Shown here piece by piece: positions 1-9,638 of a stretch of DNA of 64,000 bases. Source of the DNA: Endocalyx cinctus (Eukaryota; Ascomycota; Sordariomycetes; Amphisphaeriales; Apiosporaceae); NCBI GenBank assembly GCA_001600455.1, contig BCKC01000005.1, positions 3,596,001 through 3,660,000 of the forward strand, given 5' to 3'. How positions within the stretch are numbered: the stretch's first letter is position 1; each line of letters begins with the position of its first letter. The notes under the pieces were generated by a model. That model was not told the DNA's origin, did no database searches, and worked only from the letters and a program-made list of their open reading frames with translations. A program made the translations under genes and the position numbers.

Positions 1-1125
1 GACCTGAGGCAAGAAGCCATAAGCCACATAAACGGTGTTTTTTACAGGAGCAAGTGCGTATTGGTATGTGACAAAGACATAATGGCTCCCGATTTTGACA
101 GCTTGAGCACCCAATGTCATGAAACACTTATAGCCGGCGTTCTACTCAGCGACTGGAATGTTCGAGCTTGGACAATGCTCGAGGCTTTGAAAGGCCGCGA
201 GCACGTAAAGCTTCTCTGCGGAGGCAACAGGATCGTCGGCTTCAAGGAGCTTCTCGAGCACGTATGTAGACAGGGCTGTATTGATCTCGCCGCCTTCGCC
301 ATACTGTTGCCGCACATGCTCCCGTCGCAAATAGAGGGAAGGGTGAAAGGGCCCGTCCTGGAGGAAGTAGCGCCAAATGACATCCCCTTAGAAACCATAG
401 GATCGTGGTTGAGTCACCGACCGGCTAGTCGAGTGGAGGATGGCGTGACGATATGGAGTCTCTGCCTGAATCAACATAAAACCCGAGTAAAGGACGCCGT
501 CGAGTTCTGGAGGCAACAGAAGACAGTAAATTCCGGCTTCTTACTCTCAAGTTCGGATAGGCTCTCCTCCGTGACCGGCCTCACGTGGGCGCCGAGCTCG
601 CCGTTTGCACTGCCAAAGGAGCAAGATACTCCCGAAGCGCAAGATCCCGAAAGAAGCATCGACTTGTTCCACCGGCCTTTCGGGAGTGCAGATACGGCGA
701 CTCTCTCCGTGCTTCCGGAAGGGCTCTGGGGTCAGTGGTGGGTATGTAGCTACGATTTTGGGGCCATCGCTACGATTGGTAAAGCGTGCCGTCTAGTAGT
801 CTCCAAGTCTCACCGACGAACCCATCTTGAATTCCGTAAGATCCGAGAAAAGTTTAATATGGAAAATCGGCATGTTGCGCTCTTGAGGCCGGTCTCCTCG
901 AGGGTCTACACTAGGTATGACAGTCCAACGACGACGCCAAGCGTGACCAGGTCAGGCGTCCTGGTGGCAGTGTGCGATTCCGACTACGGAGAAAGAAGAT
1001 TGTCTACTAAGTCCCTTTCAGGAGATCGGCGCTCGCACAAGTGGATTTGGAAAGGCGTATACGAGTGGCCTGACAGTATTCCCATGCCGAAATTCGATAA
1101 AGTTCCAGAGTTCTGGATTGGTTGA
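1..1125 (+). CDS. HET-domain protein, C-terminal part (cut by window edge)
   Basis: The frame is open from base 1 to TGA at 1123-1125 (374 codons), so the start lies upstream of the window. The first residues (LRQEAISHINGVFYRSK) match the end of the HET domain of the complete gene at 3262-5700 (LRKEAVGWINWIFAESK). Both proteins continue through DWNVRAWTMLEA and an LLC motif into a similar C-terminal region ending in a W-I-W-K tract. HET proteins of filamentous fungi act in heterokaryon incompatibility and related cell-death responses after non-self recognition. The catalytic-looking core of the domain is outside the window, so intactness cannot be judged. No intron is needed in the visible part. 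The gene is convergent with its paralogue, with a membrane-protein gene between them. The family call rests on the paralogue and is fairly firm; the trigger or partner is unknown. Confidence 0.8.
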   Translation, partial: DLRQEAISHINGVFYRSKCVLVCDKDIMAPDFDSLSTQCHETLIAGVLLSDWNVRAWTMLEALKGREHVKLLCGGNRIVGFKELLEHVCRQGCIDLAAFAILLPHMLPSQIEGRVKGPVLEEVAPNDIPLETIGSWLSHRPASRVEDGVTIWSLCLNQHKTRVKDAVEFWRQQKTVNSGFLLSSSDRLSSVTGLTWAPSSPFALPKEQDTPEAQDPERSIDLFHRPFGSADTATLSVLPEGLWGQWWVCSYDFGAIATIGKACRLVVSKSHRRTHLEFRKIREKFNMENRHVALLRPVSSRVYTRYDSPTTTPSVTRSGVLVAVCDSDYGERRLSTKSLSGDRRSHKWIWKGVYEWPDSIPMPKFDKVPEFWIG

Positions 1126-1643
1126 AAATTGGTGAGCCATGGGGAATGATAAAGATCTCGAATGCTCCACCGCACTTAACCCGTGTGATATAATATGATC
1201 GCCCGGGGACCTTGCCTTCCTAAAGGTCCTGTACATGCATACAGTCCCATTAATCATGAACTCTAGGCCAATAGATATCAAGCTCCTAGCCTGCCTCTCT
1301 GGTTCGCGCCCTCCTCCATTAGTTTGCCTCGCTGGGAATTACCCCGCTTGTCTCCACAAGTTCACGGCAGAGCCTCGTCAGGCAAGCAGGCTGTATCATA
1401 ATACAAATCACGGATACCTTAATCGAGAATACCTGTTGCAAAGGTACGACGTGCTCCACAGACAATTAGTTGTCCTGAATTCCGCCTCGTACGATCAATC
1501 CATCGTCGTCTTGAATAGTTCAAGCATCGATATAAAGTCATCGACTATTCCTTTTTACTTTTTCATGCCTTTGTTCATCCAGAGCTCTATCAGGCAAATT
1601 TCTCACCTTCGCCTTCGAAGAGGTATCTTTTGAAGTTGTCAGC
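1126..1643. other. Intergenic, HET fragment to membrane-protein gene
   Basis: No supported gene. An open frame of 132 codons at 1235-1633 has no recognisable domain and is rich in rare-looking composition; it probably lies in the leader of the gene starting at 1644. No clear promoter box was found. Confidence 0.4.
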
Positions 1644-3063
1644 ATGTCGTCCGAACTTTTCGAGTCTTCTTCACCAGCCAGCTACGGGTCTCTAGGACTG
1701 CCGGCGATAGTCCTCAATGCCCCATTACCAACGATCGTTGCGGAATGGGCAGCCATTATCCCGCTCGTCACGCATCTCGCGACCCCGCGAGAAGACCATA
1801 CCACTACCGGCGACGTCGCACTGTCAGGCAGGCTTCGCATTGATTTATTCCCCAGGCTCGGTATCCTATATAGCTACTTCAAGTTACTGAGCAAAAGCAC
1901 TGTTTTCCTCGACCAAGTGAGCACGAGGGGTGGTTCGAATCGGATCGTGTACGATGTATCGTGGGGGAGCGTGTTCCCTTGCGCAAACGGCGGCGCCAGC
2001 TCGGCAGTGCTCCGGTACTTGAAAACCAGGTCGGATCACCAGCCCATCATAATGCCCGAGAAGCTGCCTAAATCCCTTCACGAAAAAAAAGGCGAGCACG
2101 GGATCTACCCAGTTGACCCAGGGCAGCCAGAGCACATCATCCGCCAGTAGTCAGGTTTTCAAGACGCCCGAGACAGACCCAACCGCGGCGAACGGGAAAA
2201 AAGCGCCGCGGAGATTTCAAACCCTGCATGTATTCCGATTTTACAGGGCGCCTAAGAGATTGCCGGTATTACGTGTGCTGCTCCCAGATAAATACTCGCT
2301 CCTTTATCACGCCGTGACTTCTCTTGGCCTGACCGCGCTTACGGCCTTCTTGATTCTCATTGGCGCATACGGGACGGCGGCCATCTTATTTTGTTGCACC
2401 GTGTCCAAAGTAGTCGCGTGGCTCGTACGCATCGACAGGCCGCCCATATATTTGGAAAACAACGAGGCCCACGATGCGTTTATGCTACTTGCGACACACC
2501 AGAATGCTATGGATTGGAACCTTCTCATCGGAGATAGGAGCGTCGTCGATAGCTTACTCAACAAGTCTATGATCTCGGTGTCCGATGACAAGAGCACTCG
2601 GCTAGCAGCTGCTTGGTTCCGTTTCGCACACCTGCTGCAACTGACAGGTATGACGTTCGTTGCAGCACAGAAAGGCTGGGATGGCGTAACTCTAGTCATT
2701 CTACTTGTGATACAGTGGCTGCTGAATGGCATATTCAACCGATCAAATTTGGTAAAAGACTGGCTTCGGGAAGAAGGAGTTAAAGCAGATGTGGGGACCT
2801 TCCAATTCAGCGGAAGAACGCCAATGATAGGGGCAATACAACTCTTCAGTGGTAGCAAGGTGACCCGTTGGATGGACGACATCCTCGTGCCCCATTCACG
2901 ACGCGAGATTTGGCTGGATCACATAGGCGAAGGTGATCGGGACAGTAGCCATCTTTCAACCCATGACCAAGACTGGGTTAACTTTATGGCCGAAGCTTCG
3001 GTAGCAGGTACTGCTGTCATTCGTGATCATTTCAGTAAACGGTTCAAAAATGATCATGTATGA
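1644..3063 (+). CDS. Hypothetical multi-pass membrane protein in HET island
   Basis: Not a family I can name. The first part (from ATG 1644) reads in one frame to about 2030-2110; the second part reads in another frame to the stop at 3061-3063. An intron of about 97 nt with a weak donor at 2030 and acceptor at 2126 joins the frames without loss. The alternative is a one-base slip at the A8 run near 2082-2089, because the first frame stays peptide-like up to there. The second part has two adjacent hydrophobic segments (translated from about 2300-2430) and a third at about 2685-2740, followed by a polar tail. It lies between two convergent HET genes. A role in the same incompatibility or cell-surface context is only a guess. 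The start at 1644 is the first ATG of the long frame. Confidence 0.55.
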
Positions 3064-3261
3064 AAGACTTTTGTACCAAAAGTAACATTCAAAGTCGTTC
3101 AAGGGATGGTTCAAGCTAAAGCCAATGAATATAGATGCTTAGAAGAAGATTTCCAATGTTAATGTAGAAATACCTCGGACCATAGCTTATAATGAATCTG
3201 TGACGACGGGATCCCAGTAGCGTGTAGAGGAAACTCCATTGTGAGCCAGCGGATGTCGAGG

Positions 3262-5700
3262 TCAGACAATCAGCAGTTCAGTTCTCTCCATGGGAACTGT
3301 CTTTACAGCACGAGGCCACTCCTGGACGTCTTTCCAGATCCATCTGTCGCCATCACTAGAAACGCAGATCCCGAAAACTACGCCGTGGCTCTCTCCCCTA
3401 TTTTCCGACAGGTCATAATTCCGTCTGGATCCTATCGAAGCTGGCAGAATGAGCAGCACTTCGGAATTTCTCGCTAGGTATTCAAGAGCAAGTTTCCAGC
3501 ACCTGTTGATTATTTTGCGGCCTTCCATGACAGACTCCTGGCTGCGGCCTTCTTCGTCCACCGTGGTAAAAGTGACGGGAGCGTCTTGGTAGAGATACGA
3601 ATCGTTAATGTCGACTCGATACGCCATCCAGTCGCCGAGAAGGCCCTTTGCCGTCACGCGAGCTTCTTCGCTGCCAACTCCATCGTATACTAAGTAAGGT
3701 CCGAGGAGGGTTTTCCCGGTATTTACTAACGGGCGTCGAATGTACGGAGTCTCCGGTGCCCAGGAAAATCCAGCAACACCCTGTAGACGGGGTGCATTGG
3801 ATAAAAGGAATGCGGTGCGAATTCTGCGTCCAATTAAACCTTTCCACATCGTCTCCGCGTCGAAGCTCACCGATATGTTGCTTATCAGACTCCATATGAC
3901 GATATCATCACCTTTTCGCGTAGCATGTCGGTGACTTAACAGGCTAGCACCAACTTCCAGGGTTTTGCGTGACGATCCGCGGCGAAAGGGGTCGGTAGAC
4001 GACGGCAGCAAATGTTGCGACGCGAGGAACAGCACCCCAAGGTCGATCCTGCCTCCTTGGTGTAGGGTTTGTATGCATTCTCTGAGAGAGATCGTCTGCT
4101 CGTGCATGCAGAGGAGGTGCAAGCCGTGACAGCCCTTCATGGCTTCTAACATTGTCCAAGCCCGTACATTCCAGTCGCAGACTAGAAATGTTGCGGCGAG
4201 GGACTCGACAAGAGGGAGGGAGGGGACCGCAACGTCAATATCCATCAGATCTCGGTCGATAACGAGCACAACTTTGCTTTCGGCAAAGATCCAGTTGATC
4301 CACCCAACTGCTTCTTTTCGGAGCTGGTGCTCATCCGGGATGCACAGCGTGTCGATCCAGTAAGAGTCGCATCCGTGCTTCTGGGCAATATCCGAGAATC
4401 TCTGGTGGAGGCACTCATTCATACCTGTGTCCGGTCTACCACCGTGCCCGTGGCTCCATACGTGGGATATTGCCATGGTAGATCCCGATGCTTTTACGTA
4501 CGAAATCTGCCCCTGAGCGTCCTTCGCACGAATGGCGACCGGTCCTTTGATCGACACGTAGGAATGACGACTCCAGGTAAACCTGGTACAAGAGTCATGT
4601 CCTGGCCTGTGTATCGATTGCTCTTCGGCCACAAGCTTCCTATCTAAGAACCTGCCGCACCCGAGAGGATGTCCACCGTCGCAGCTCTGGTCTTCCTGCC
4701 ACCGACACCGCGGGTGTTTCTGTCCATGTAAATCAGCGTATCGCCTGTGGAGGTGACGAAAATCTAGAGACAACGCGGCGCGGTCAGATTTTAACAACTC
4801 GAATGCCCAACTACACATGTAGGGGACCCGTTCATTTTTCCACCCGTGGAGTGTCGCGCGAACCGAAGGACTCATCAGCATGGATGTGCCTCTTAGTGCT
4901 AGCAGCTGCTGCCACTCGTCTGAGTAGCCGAAACGAAGTTGATTATCGAGTACGAACCAAAAGAACAGGAGCGAGCAACGGGTCCAGGTCGTCCAAAGGT
5001 AGGTCTTTACGATATCCTTTCTTACTAACTCTTCGGTGTTCGCAGCACGCCGTGCAGGTGATGACAAGCTATCCATAAGCTCAGCCACCAAGTCGATAAA
5101 ACGTCGTATGCAGGCGGCGACATTGTAAGTACCGGGGTTAGCAGACGTGACGAGCAGGGAGACCCTTACCGTTGCAGTGCTGAGTTTTGTTACGGTTTGT
5201 AGCTCACGCCAAGGAGGGGCAGTCCGCGGGGCATCCGGGATTTCCGGTACATCTCTATTGAAATACTTACTTATGCCTGGGTAACCCTTACCATGCCATG
5301 TGCGAAAAGCGAGGTCAAATTCGGGCGGTGTGGGTGGCAGCCTGTGTAGCAAACTCACGACTTTATCGACAGGGTGATCAGTAGCTCCGCGAGGTACAAG
5401 CTGTCGGTCGAAGGAAACGGAGAAAATGGAGGAAAATTGATCATCAATCAAATGATAATGATTATCGGCATCGGCTGCCAAAGAAACAAGGGTGGTTGAT
5501 AAATGCTGTATGTCATGCTTGCGATCGTGATCATCCTGAACCTCACCGTGTTTGTAGTGGAAATCGTCGCAATGGACGCGTTGATGAGAATTAATGATGT
5601 CGGGAAACTCAAAATTAGACGCCGGAGTTTCACAGGCGACTTTCCATATACCTTCAATCTGCTGCCTTGTAAAAGTTTGATCTCCTTGTTCCATGTCCAT
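3262..5700 (-). CDS. HET-domain protein (heterokaryon incompatibility type), complete
   Basis: Intronless, 812 residues, TGA at 3262-3264. The HET domain lies at about residues 403-490: AISHVWSHG, then the S-Y-W-I-D-T-L-C-I-P block, then the region ending VVLVIDRDLM. These are the three conserved blocks of Pfam HET (PF06985). The about 400 residues before the domain are not recognised and contain a Cys/His-rich stretch at about residues 325-375. The C-terminal 300 residues resemble the partial gene at the left edge. HET proteins trigger compartment death on fusion with an incompatible partner; the domain is TIR-like in fold. The gene is convergent with its partial paralogue. Its promoter side (5821-6160) carries two repeat fragments. 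The domain call is firm; specificity is unknown. Confidence 0.88.
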   Translation of the reverse strand: MDMEQGDQTFTRQQIEGIWKVACETPASNFEFPDIINSHQRVHCDDFHYKHGEVQDDHDRKHDIQHLSTTLVSLAADADNHYHLIDDQFSSIFSVSFDRQLVPRGATDHPVDKVVSLLHRLPPTPPEFDLAFRTWHGKGYPGISKYFNRDVPEIPDAPRTAPPWRELQTVTKLSTATVRVSLLVTSANPGTYNVAACIRRFIDLVAELMDSLSSPARRAANTEELVRKDIVKTYLWTTWTRCSLLFFWFVLDNQLRFGYSDEWQQLLALRGTSMLMSPSVRATLHGWKNERVPYMCSWAFELLKSDRAALSLDFRHLHRRYADLHGQKHPRCRWQEDQSCDGGHPLGCGRFLDRKLVAEEQSIHRPGHDSCTRFTWSRHSYVSIKGPVAIRAKDAQGQISYVKASGSTMAISHVWSHGHGGRPDTGMNECLHQRFSDIAQKHGCDSYWIDTLCIPDEHQLRKEAVGWINWIFAESKVVLVIDRDLMDIDVAVPSLPLVESLAATFLVCDWNVRAWTMLEAMKGCHGLHLLCMHEQTISLRECIQTLHQGGRIDLGVLFLASQHLLPSSTDPFRRGSSRKTLEVGASLLSHRHATRKGDDIVIWSLISNISVSFDAETMWKGLIGRRIRTAFLLSNAPRLQGVAGFSWAPETPYIRRPLVNTGKTLLGPYLVYDGVGSEEARVTAKGLLGDWMAYRVDINDSYLYQDAPVTFTTVDEEGRSQESVMEGRKIINRCWKLALEYLARNSEVLLILPASIGSRRNYDLSENRGESHGVVFGICVSSDGDRWIWKDVQEWPRAVKTVPMERTELLIV

Positions 5701-5820
5701 TGTATCAAAAACTGCAGAAGTATTTTAATCTCAACTTCCCAGCTTCCGAAGGTTCGAGCGCTATTATTAAATTATATGGTAAACAGCCTTAATTATTGAT
5801 CATTTTGAAAAGGTATATAC

Positions 5821-6043
5821 TGTGATGGCACATACGATATATCAAGGCAAAAGCTCGAAGTAATCAGTATATTTATCCAAGATCCTAAAGTTGAAGCAGA
5901 CTGGCAGACAGGAAAGTACTAAGTGACTAAGGCGTAAGGTATTCTAAAAACATACAAATACCCAACCTTCAGCTGGCCCCACCTGGAGTACAGTCCCGTT
6001 CAAAGTATGTATACCACCATGCACTGTGCCATGCCGTGACACT
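5821..6043. repeat. Dispersed repeat copy A (inverted partner at 57013-57239)
   Basis: Starting with TGTGATGGCACATACG and ending near ATGCCGTGACACT, this segment matches the reverse complement of 57013-57239 almost throughout, apart from small indels near 5906-5960. In the last 80 bp the visible differences are all transitions, with the other copy having T/A where this one has C/G. It begins inside a short reading frame, V-M-A-H-T-I-Y-Q-G-K then stop, shared with the other copy. It lies just upstream of the HET gene. Confidence 0.8.
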
Positions 6044-6061
6044 CATCTACTTTATCGATTC

Positions 6062-6160
6062 GTGCTCACCCACGACTCACCCACGGCTCAGGCTAAAGCG
6101 GTACCAGCTCAGGATCATACACGACAAATGAAATTGGTGAGGGCAACTTTCGGGTGTGAC
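6062..6160. repeat. Half copy of the 49.9-kb foldback element
   Basis: The reverse complement (GTCACACCCGAAAGTTGCCC and onward) aligns with 49873-49960, again mostly with transitions. It abuts repeat copy A with only about 18 bp between them, so two different repeats are nested in the promoter region of the HET gene. Confidence 0.7.
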
Positions 6161-7900
6161 GATGGTCTGTTGCCATCACCCCACCCCCACTCTCACCCCA
6201 CCCACGCCCCCCTTTTCGAGTCAAAATAGCCGCTACCACGTGACCAATTTAACGTCTCAAAGCATGCGATTCTCGACGCCTAGCTCTTTTTTATTGTTCA
6301 AACACTTCTTTAAAGAAAATTAGATCCTAACTTTCGTTCTGTACTTGTCATGGGCATTGATATTCTCACAGTATTTGTTACATGATATATCAATCGGAAG
6401 GATCCATAATTGATGCCGGGCAAAGCCAATTATTATTATTATTCATACCTATGCTGGTTCTCAGGTGAGGTATATTAATTACATGTGTGCTAGATAAACT
6501 TGGACTTCTAGAAATAGGTACTATATGAAAATGAAAGATTCTTTTTGTGTGTTAACTATGCAGTCTCCGAAGCTTATTTATTGAATCTTTACGTGTTCTT
6601 CTTCCTTGTATAAGTTAGGACTCAAATTTCACAGCTGGCTTTAACCATAGTAGATACTAGAGTATAGAAGAAATGGATCAAATCTCTTTGATTTTTGGTA
6701 CCTCAATGACTAAACCATGTTACTCTATAAAACTGTTTAGTTAACTGATACTTTCTATAGTTACTTTTCAAAATTTTAATAAAATATTCACAAATAATTT
6801 AGTTGAATTTTGTATATTTAACTATATATTAATAGGTACCAGTATCTTATTTTGCATGCAATAGTAATGATGGTGACGTCCGGATGTATTGTTTAGTTAA
6901 GTAATGTATTATGCCGGGAAGTAACTGTAATCAGATTCTTGCTTGCATGTCAAATGATAAATTTGTGTCCTTATTTGCATCTTAGTAAATTGGCCAGGGC
7001 CCAAGGAGGCATTTATCATGCAGCTCTTAGTATCTGTAGGTGAAGTGCTTGTCTTTGAATGGCAAGAATATATCCCTAAAATAGTATCCGAAATGATACC
7101 TGTGTTCTTTTACCCTTTTAGATTCCCCAAGAAGCAGCACTACTGAATATTCACATGCTCAGGGCTCTTGAAGTCACCTCCAAAACGTTACTATGTACCT
7201 GATTTCTGTAGTAAAATAGATCTAATTTCTTGATTTAACAATCAAAAAAGTCTCATACACACCTAAGAGTAGATGATCTGCGAGTAATTTCACATTATAT
7301 TTCTACTGAGTCTAGTATTTATCACATATCCTGCTTCATGGACCATTTGTGAACAATTTAATAACATCAATCCAGTGTACTGAGAATATTTCAGTAAAAT
7401 AAAGTTTATCCCCGTGTTTTCGAGAGTATAGGCCAACTATATTACAGGTAGCAAGTCAGCTTACTGAGAGTCATGATCATAGTATATAATTAGTTATCTA
7501 GAAAGTGAAATAGTTTGATAATGATGGAGCCTTTTGAATTGAGTGATCACGTAGTCATATAATCTCTATCCTATACCTAGCCAGCACCCCTTTATCATGA
7601 TTCATATATGTATCTGATCCTTTGTGTTATGGTCAGTGGTATACCTAGAACTCTATCCAGGTGGTTTACTGAGATTTCAGGCTACTTGTTCAATGCTGAG
7701 ACTTCACCCCACCACTATAAACAGCCTATCTACTACCTTGTCGGCGACTACCCCTCCCTAACCAGTCCTGCCATAGCACAGACCGCCCTCATAGGATACA
7801 TCCCATGCCTACTACTGATTGTGACTTCCATTCCTTAGTATCAAATCAAACTAGTAGCTGTCATGGGTAAGGTGCCTTCTTGATTAGGGCTTCCCACACA
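6161..7900. other. AT-rich gene-free DNA
   Basis: About 1.7 kb without a credible reading frame or domain. Composition is strongly AT-rich with many TATATA-like words. I see no RNA gene and no further repeat copy in it. It separates the HET island from the promoter of the RGG-protein gene. Confidence 0.5.
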
Positions 7901-7910
7901 TATAAATAAG
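7901..7910 (+). promoter_or_regulatory. TATA box of the RGG-protein gene
   Basis: TATAAATAAG followed at once by a long pyrimidine-rich tract (about 7910-8000), the usual arrangement around a fungal transcription start. It lies about 1.74 kb upstream of the proposed ATG at 9639. Confidence 0.5.
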
Positions 7911-9638
7911 GTCCTCTCCCTCCCACACTTGTGTGCTTTCCCCTCTTCCCACTTCCCACTTCCCATCTCCTCACACATTTCCTTTTCTTGCATCTCTACC
8001 ACATCCTCCACCATACCAGCTACGCGTCTCTTCTTATTTCTTCTAATCAATCATCATAATTTTTTACTCAATCCTAGCGAGATACTTCTCCTTCAGGTCA
8101 GTGAACAATACATATTTACCTGAGATACATCTACCAAGATCGTAATGTAAGTAAACGAAATTTCTTCTATCGCGCTCTTCGATATTTGAAGGTAAAAAGG
8201 ATATTTTCTTGAACATGATGTACTATTAATCCTTTCTGGTCATATCTATCGCCTTACATCCTCCAAAATCGTACATCATCCTCTCCCCGATCGGTCAAAT
8301 ATTCACCTTCACTTATTCTTTTCTACGATTAAATTTACCCTCTATCTTTCCATCTCCTCTTTTCCCAGCAGAAATAATTGTCATTTCGCATGAAATTGTA
8401 CTGCTATCTACTCTCCAAAATTATCGCTTCAGATTTATAGCAAATTCCGATAAAATCTACCTAGTACCTTAGTTTTCCCCTCCTCCTCCTCTTCTTCTTC
8501 TTCTTCTTTCTCTCCCTCTTCAAATATTTTCCTGAAATTTGTGTTGTACTTCTTCTTCTTTTCCTATATAGAAGAAGAGATACTTCCTTGAAATGTATGC
8601 TCCTTCATTTCCTACATCATCTATCACTAGTATCTACTGAAACCGTGTTCGAACTATTACTTCTAACTATTTTCCTCGAGCCCTGCCTTTCTTCTCTATC
8701 CTAAAATCTCACATCATTTGTCCATTTTCTTTCCGAAGCCCATCTGTTTCTTTTCTTCTTCTTATTTTCTGTTTCGCGGCACAGTTTCATGGATTGCTCG
8801 AGAGTTCCTCTTCCATCGGCTGCAAGAAATCCCCGATAGGTGGTATCGCACCTAAGTTACAGTCGCTTCCCATCTCTCTCCCTCTACAGATTCACAGTTT
8901 TTTTCTCGACTATCTTCTCTAAAATCTCCTCTTTCGATTCTCTTTTCTACTCCATTGAATTTCTATTATTTTCTTTTGAAAAATCGATACAAAATTACCT
9001 CTAGTGTGGTATCCCGAAATTCTTCTCCCAAAAACATACCAAGTTTCTTTTCTACTCTCTTCCACTTCGATTCATTTCCATTCTATAATATCTCTCCTTT
9101 GCCTGAAGTATAGTCACCTCTCGCGTGTATCTTGATCTCTGGGTAACAGGATGGTTGATTTCTTCGCAGGAGGCTCTTCTGGCTTACACGATCTTCTCGC
9201 ATTTCATTTTCTTTTAATTTTTCCTTTTGGTCTCCGACCGGTTTCTTTTCAGCACGAGAATCTCTTCTTATTTTACTTTAGATACTTGGTATCTTTTTGC
9301 TATTTGGCTGCGTTCTTTCTATTTTGCTCAAATTTGACTCAGTTCTCATTATATTTTTAGAAGAAACATGCTAATGATTATTTTTTCAGATATTAGGAAT
9401 CGAAACTAATTTGGAGTCATCTTCAGATCTCTGCGAACGACAACGTATCTGGCTGCTATTTCTTCGGTTTTTCGCTTTCAATTTTATGACAATCATATTT
9501 CGTCTTTGCTGTCTAGACATCCGACCTTATCTACGGCACAAGGAAATCTACAGCTCACATAATTCATTTACGACCTCCCTTCTCACCCTCTTTTAGTAAC
9601 CCAATCTATATATACGAGTATATATTATAAGCCTCGTC
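7911..9638 (+). other. Probable long 5' leader of the RGG-protein gene
   Basis: CT-rich DNA (for example 8475-8525) with no coding frame longer than about 70 codons. A consensus donor (GTAAGT near 8147) and an acceptor-like TTTTTTCAG near 9390 could bound one or more leader introns. Long leaders with short upstream ORFs are common for regulatory genes of filamentous fungi. The leader assignment is inference from the TATA box and composition. Confidence 0.4.

Noticed and set aside
1235..1633. 132-codon plus-strand frame
   Set aside because: No homology recognised, and it ends just before the better supported start at 1644.
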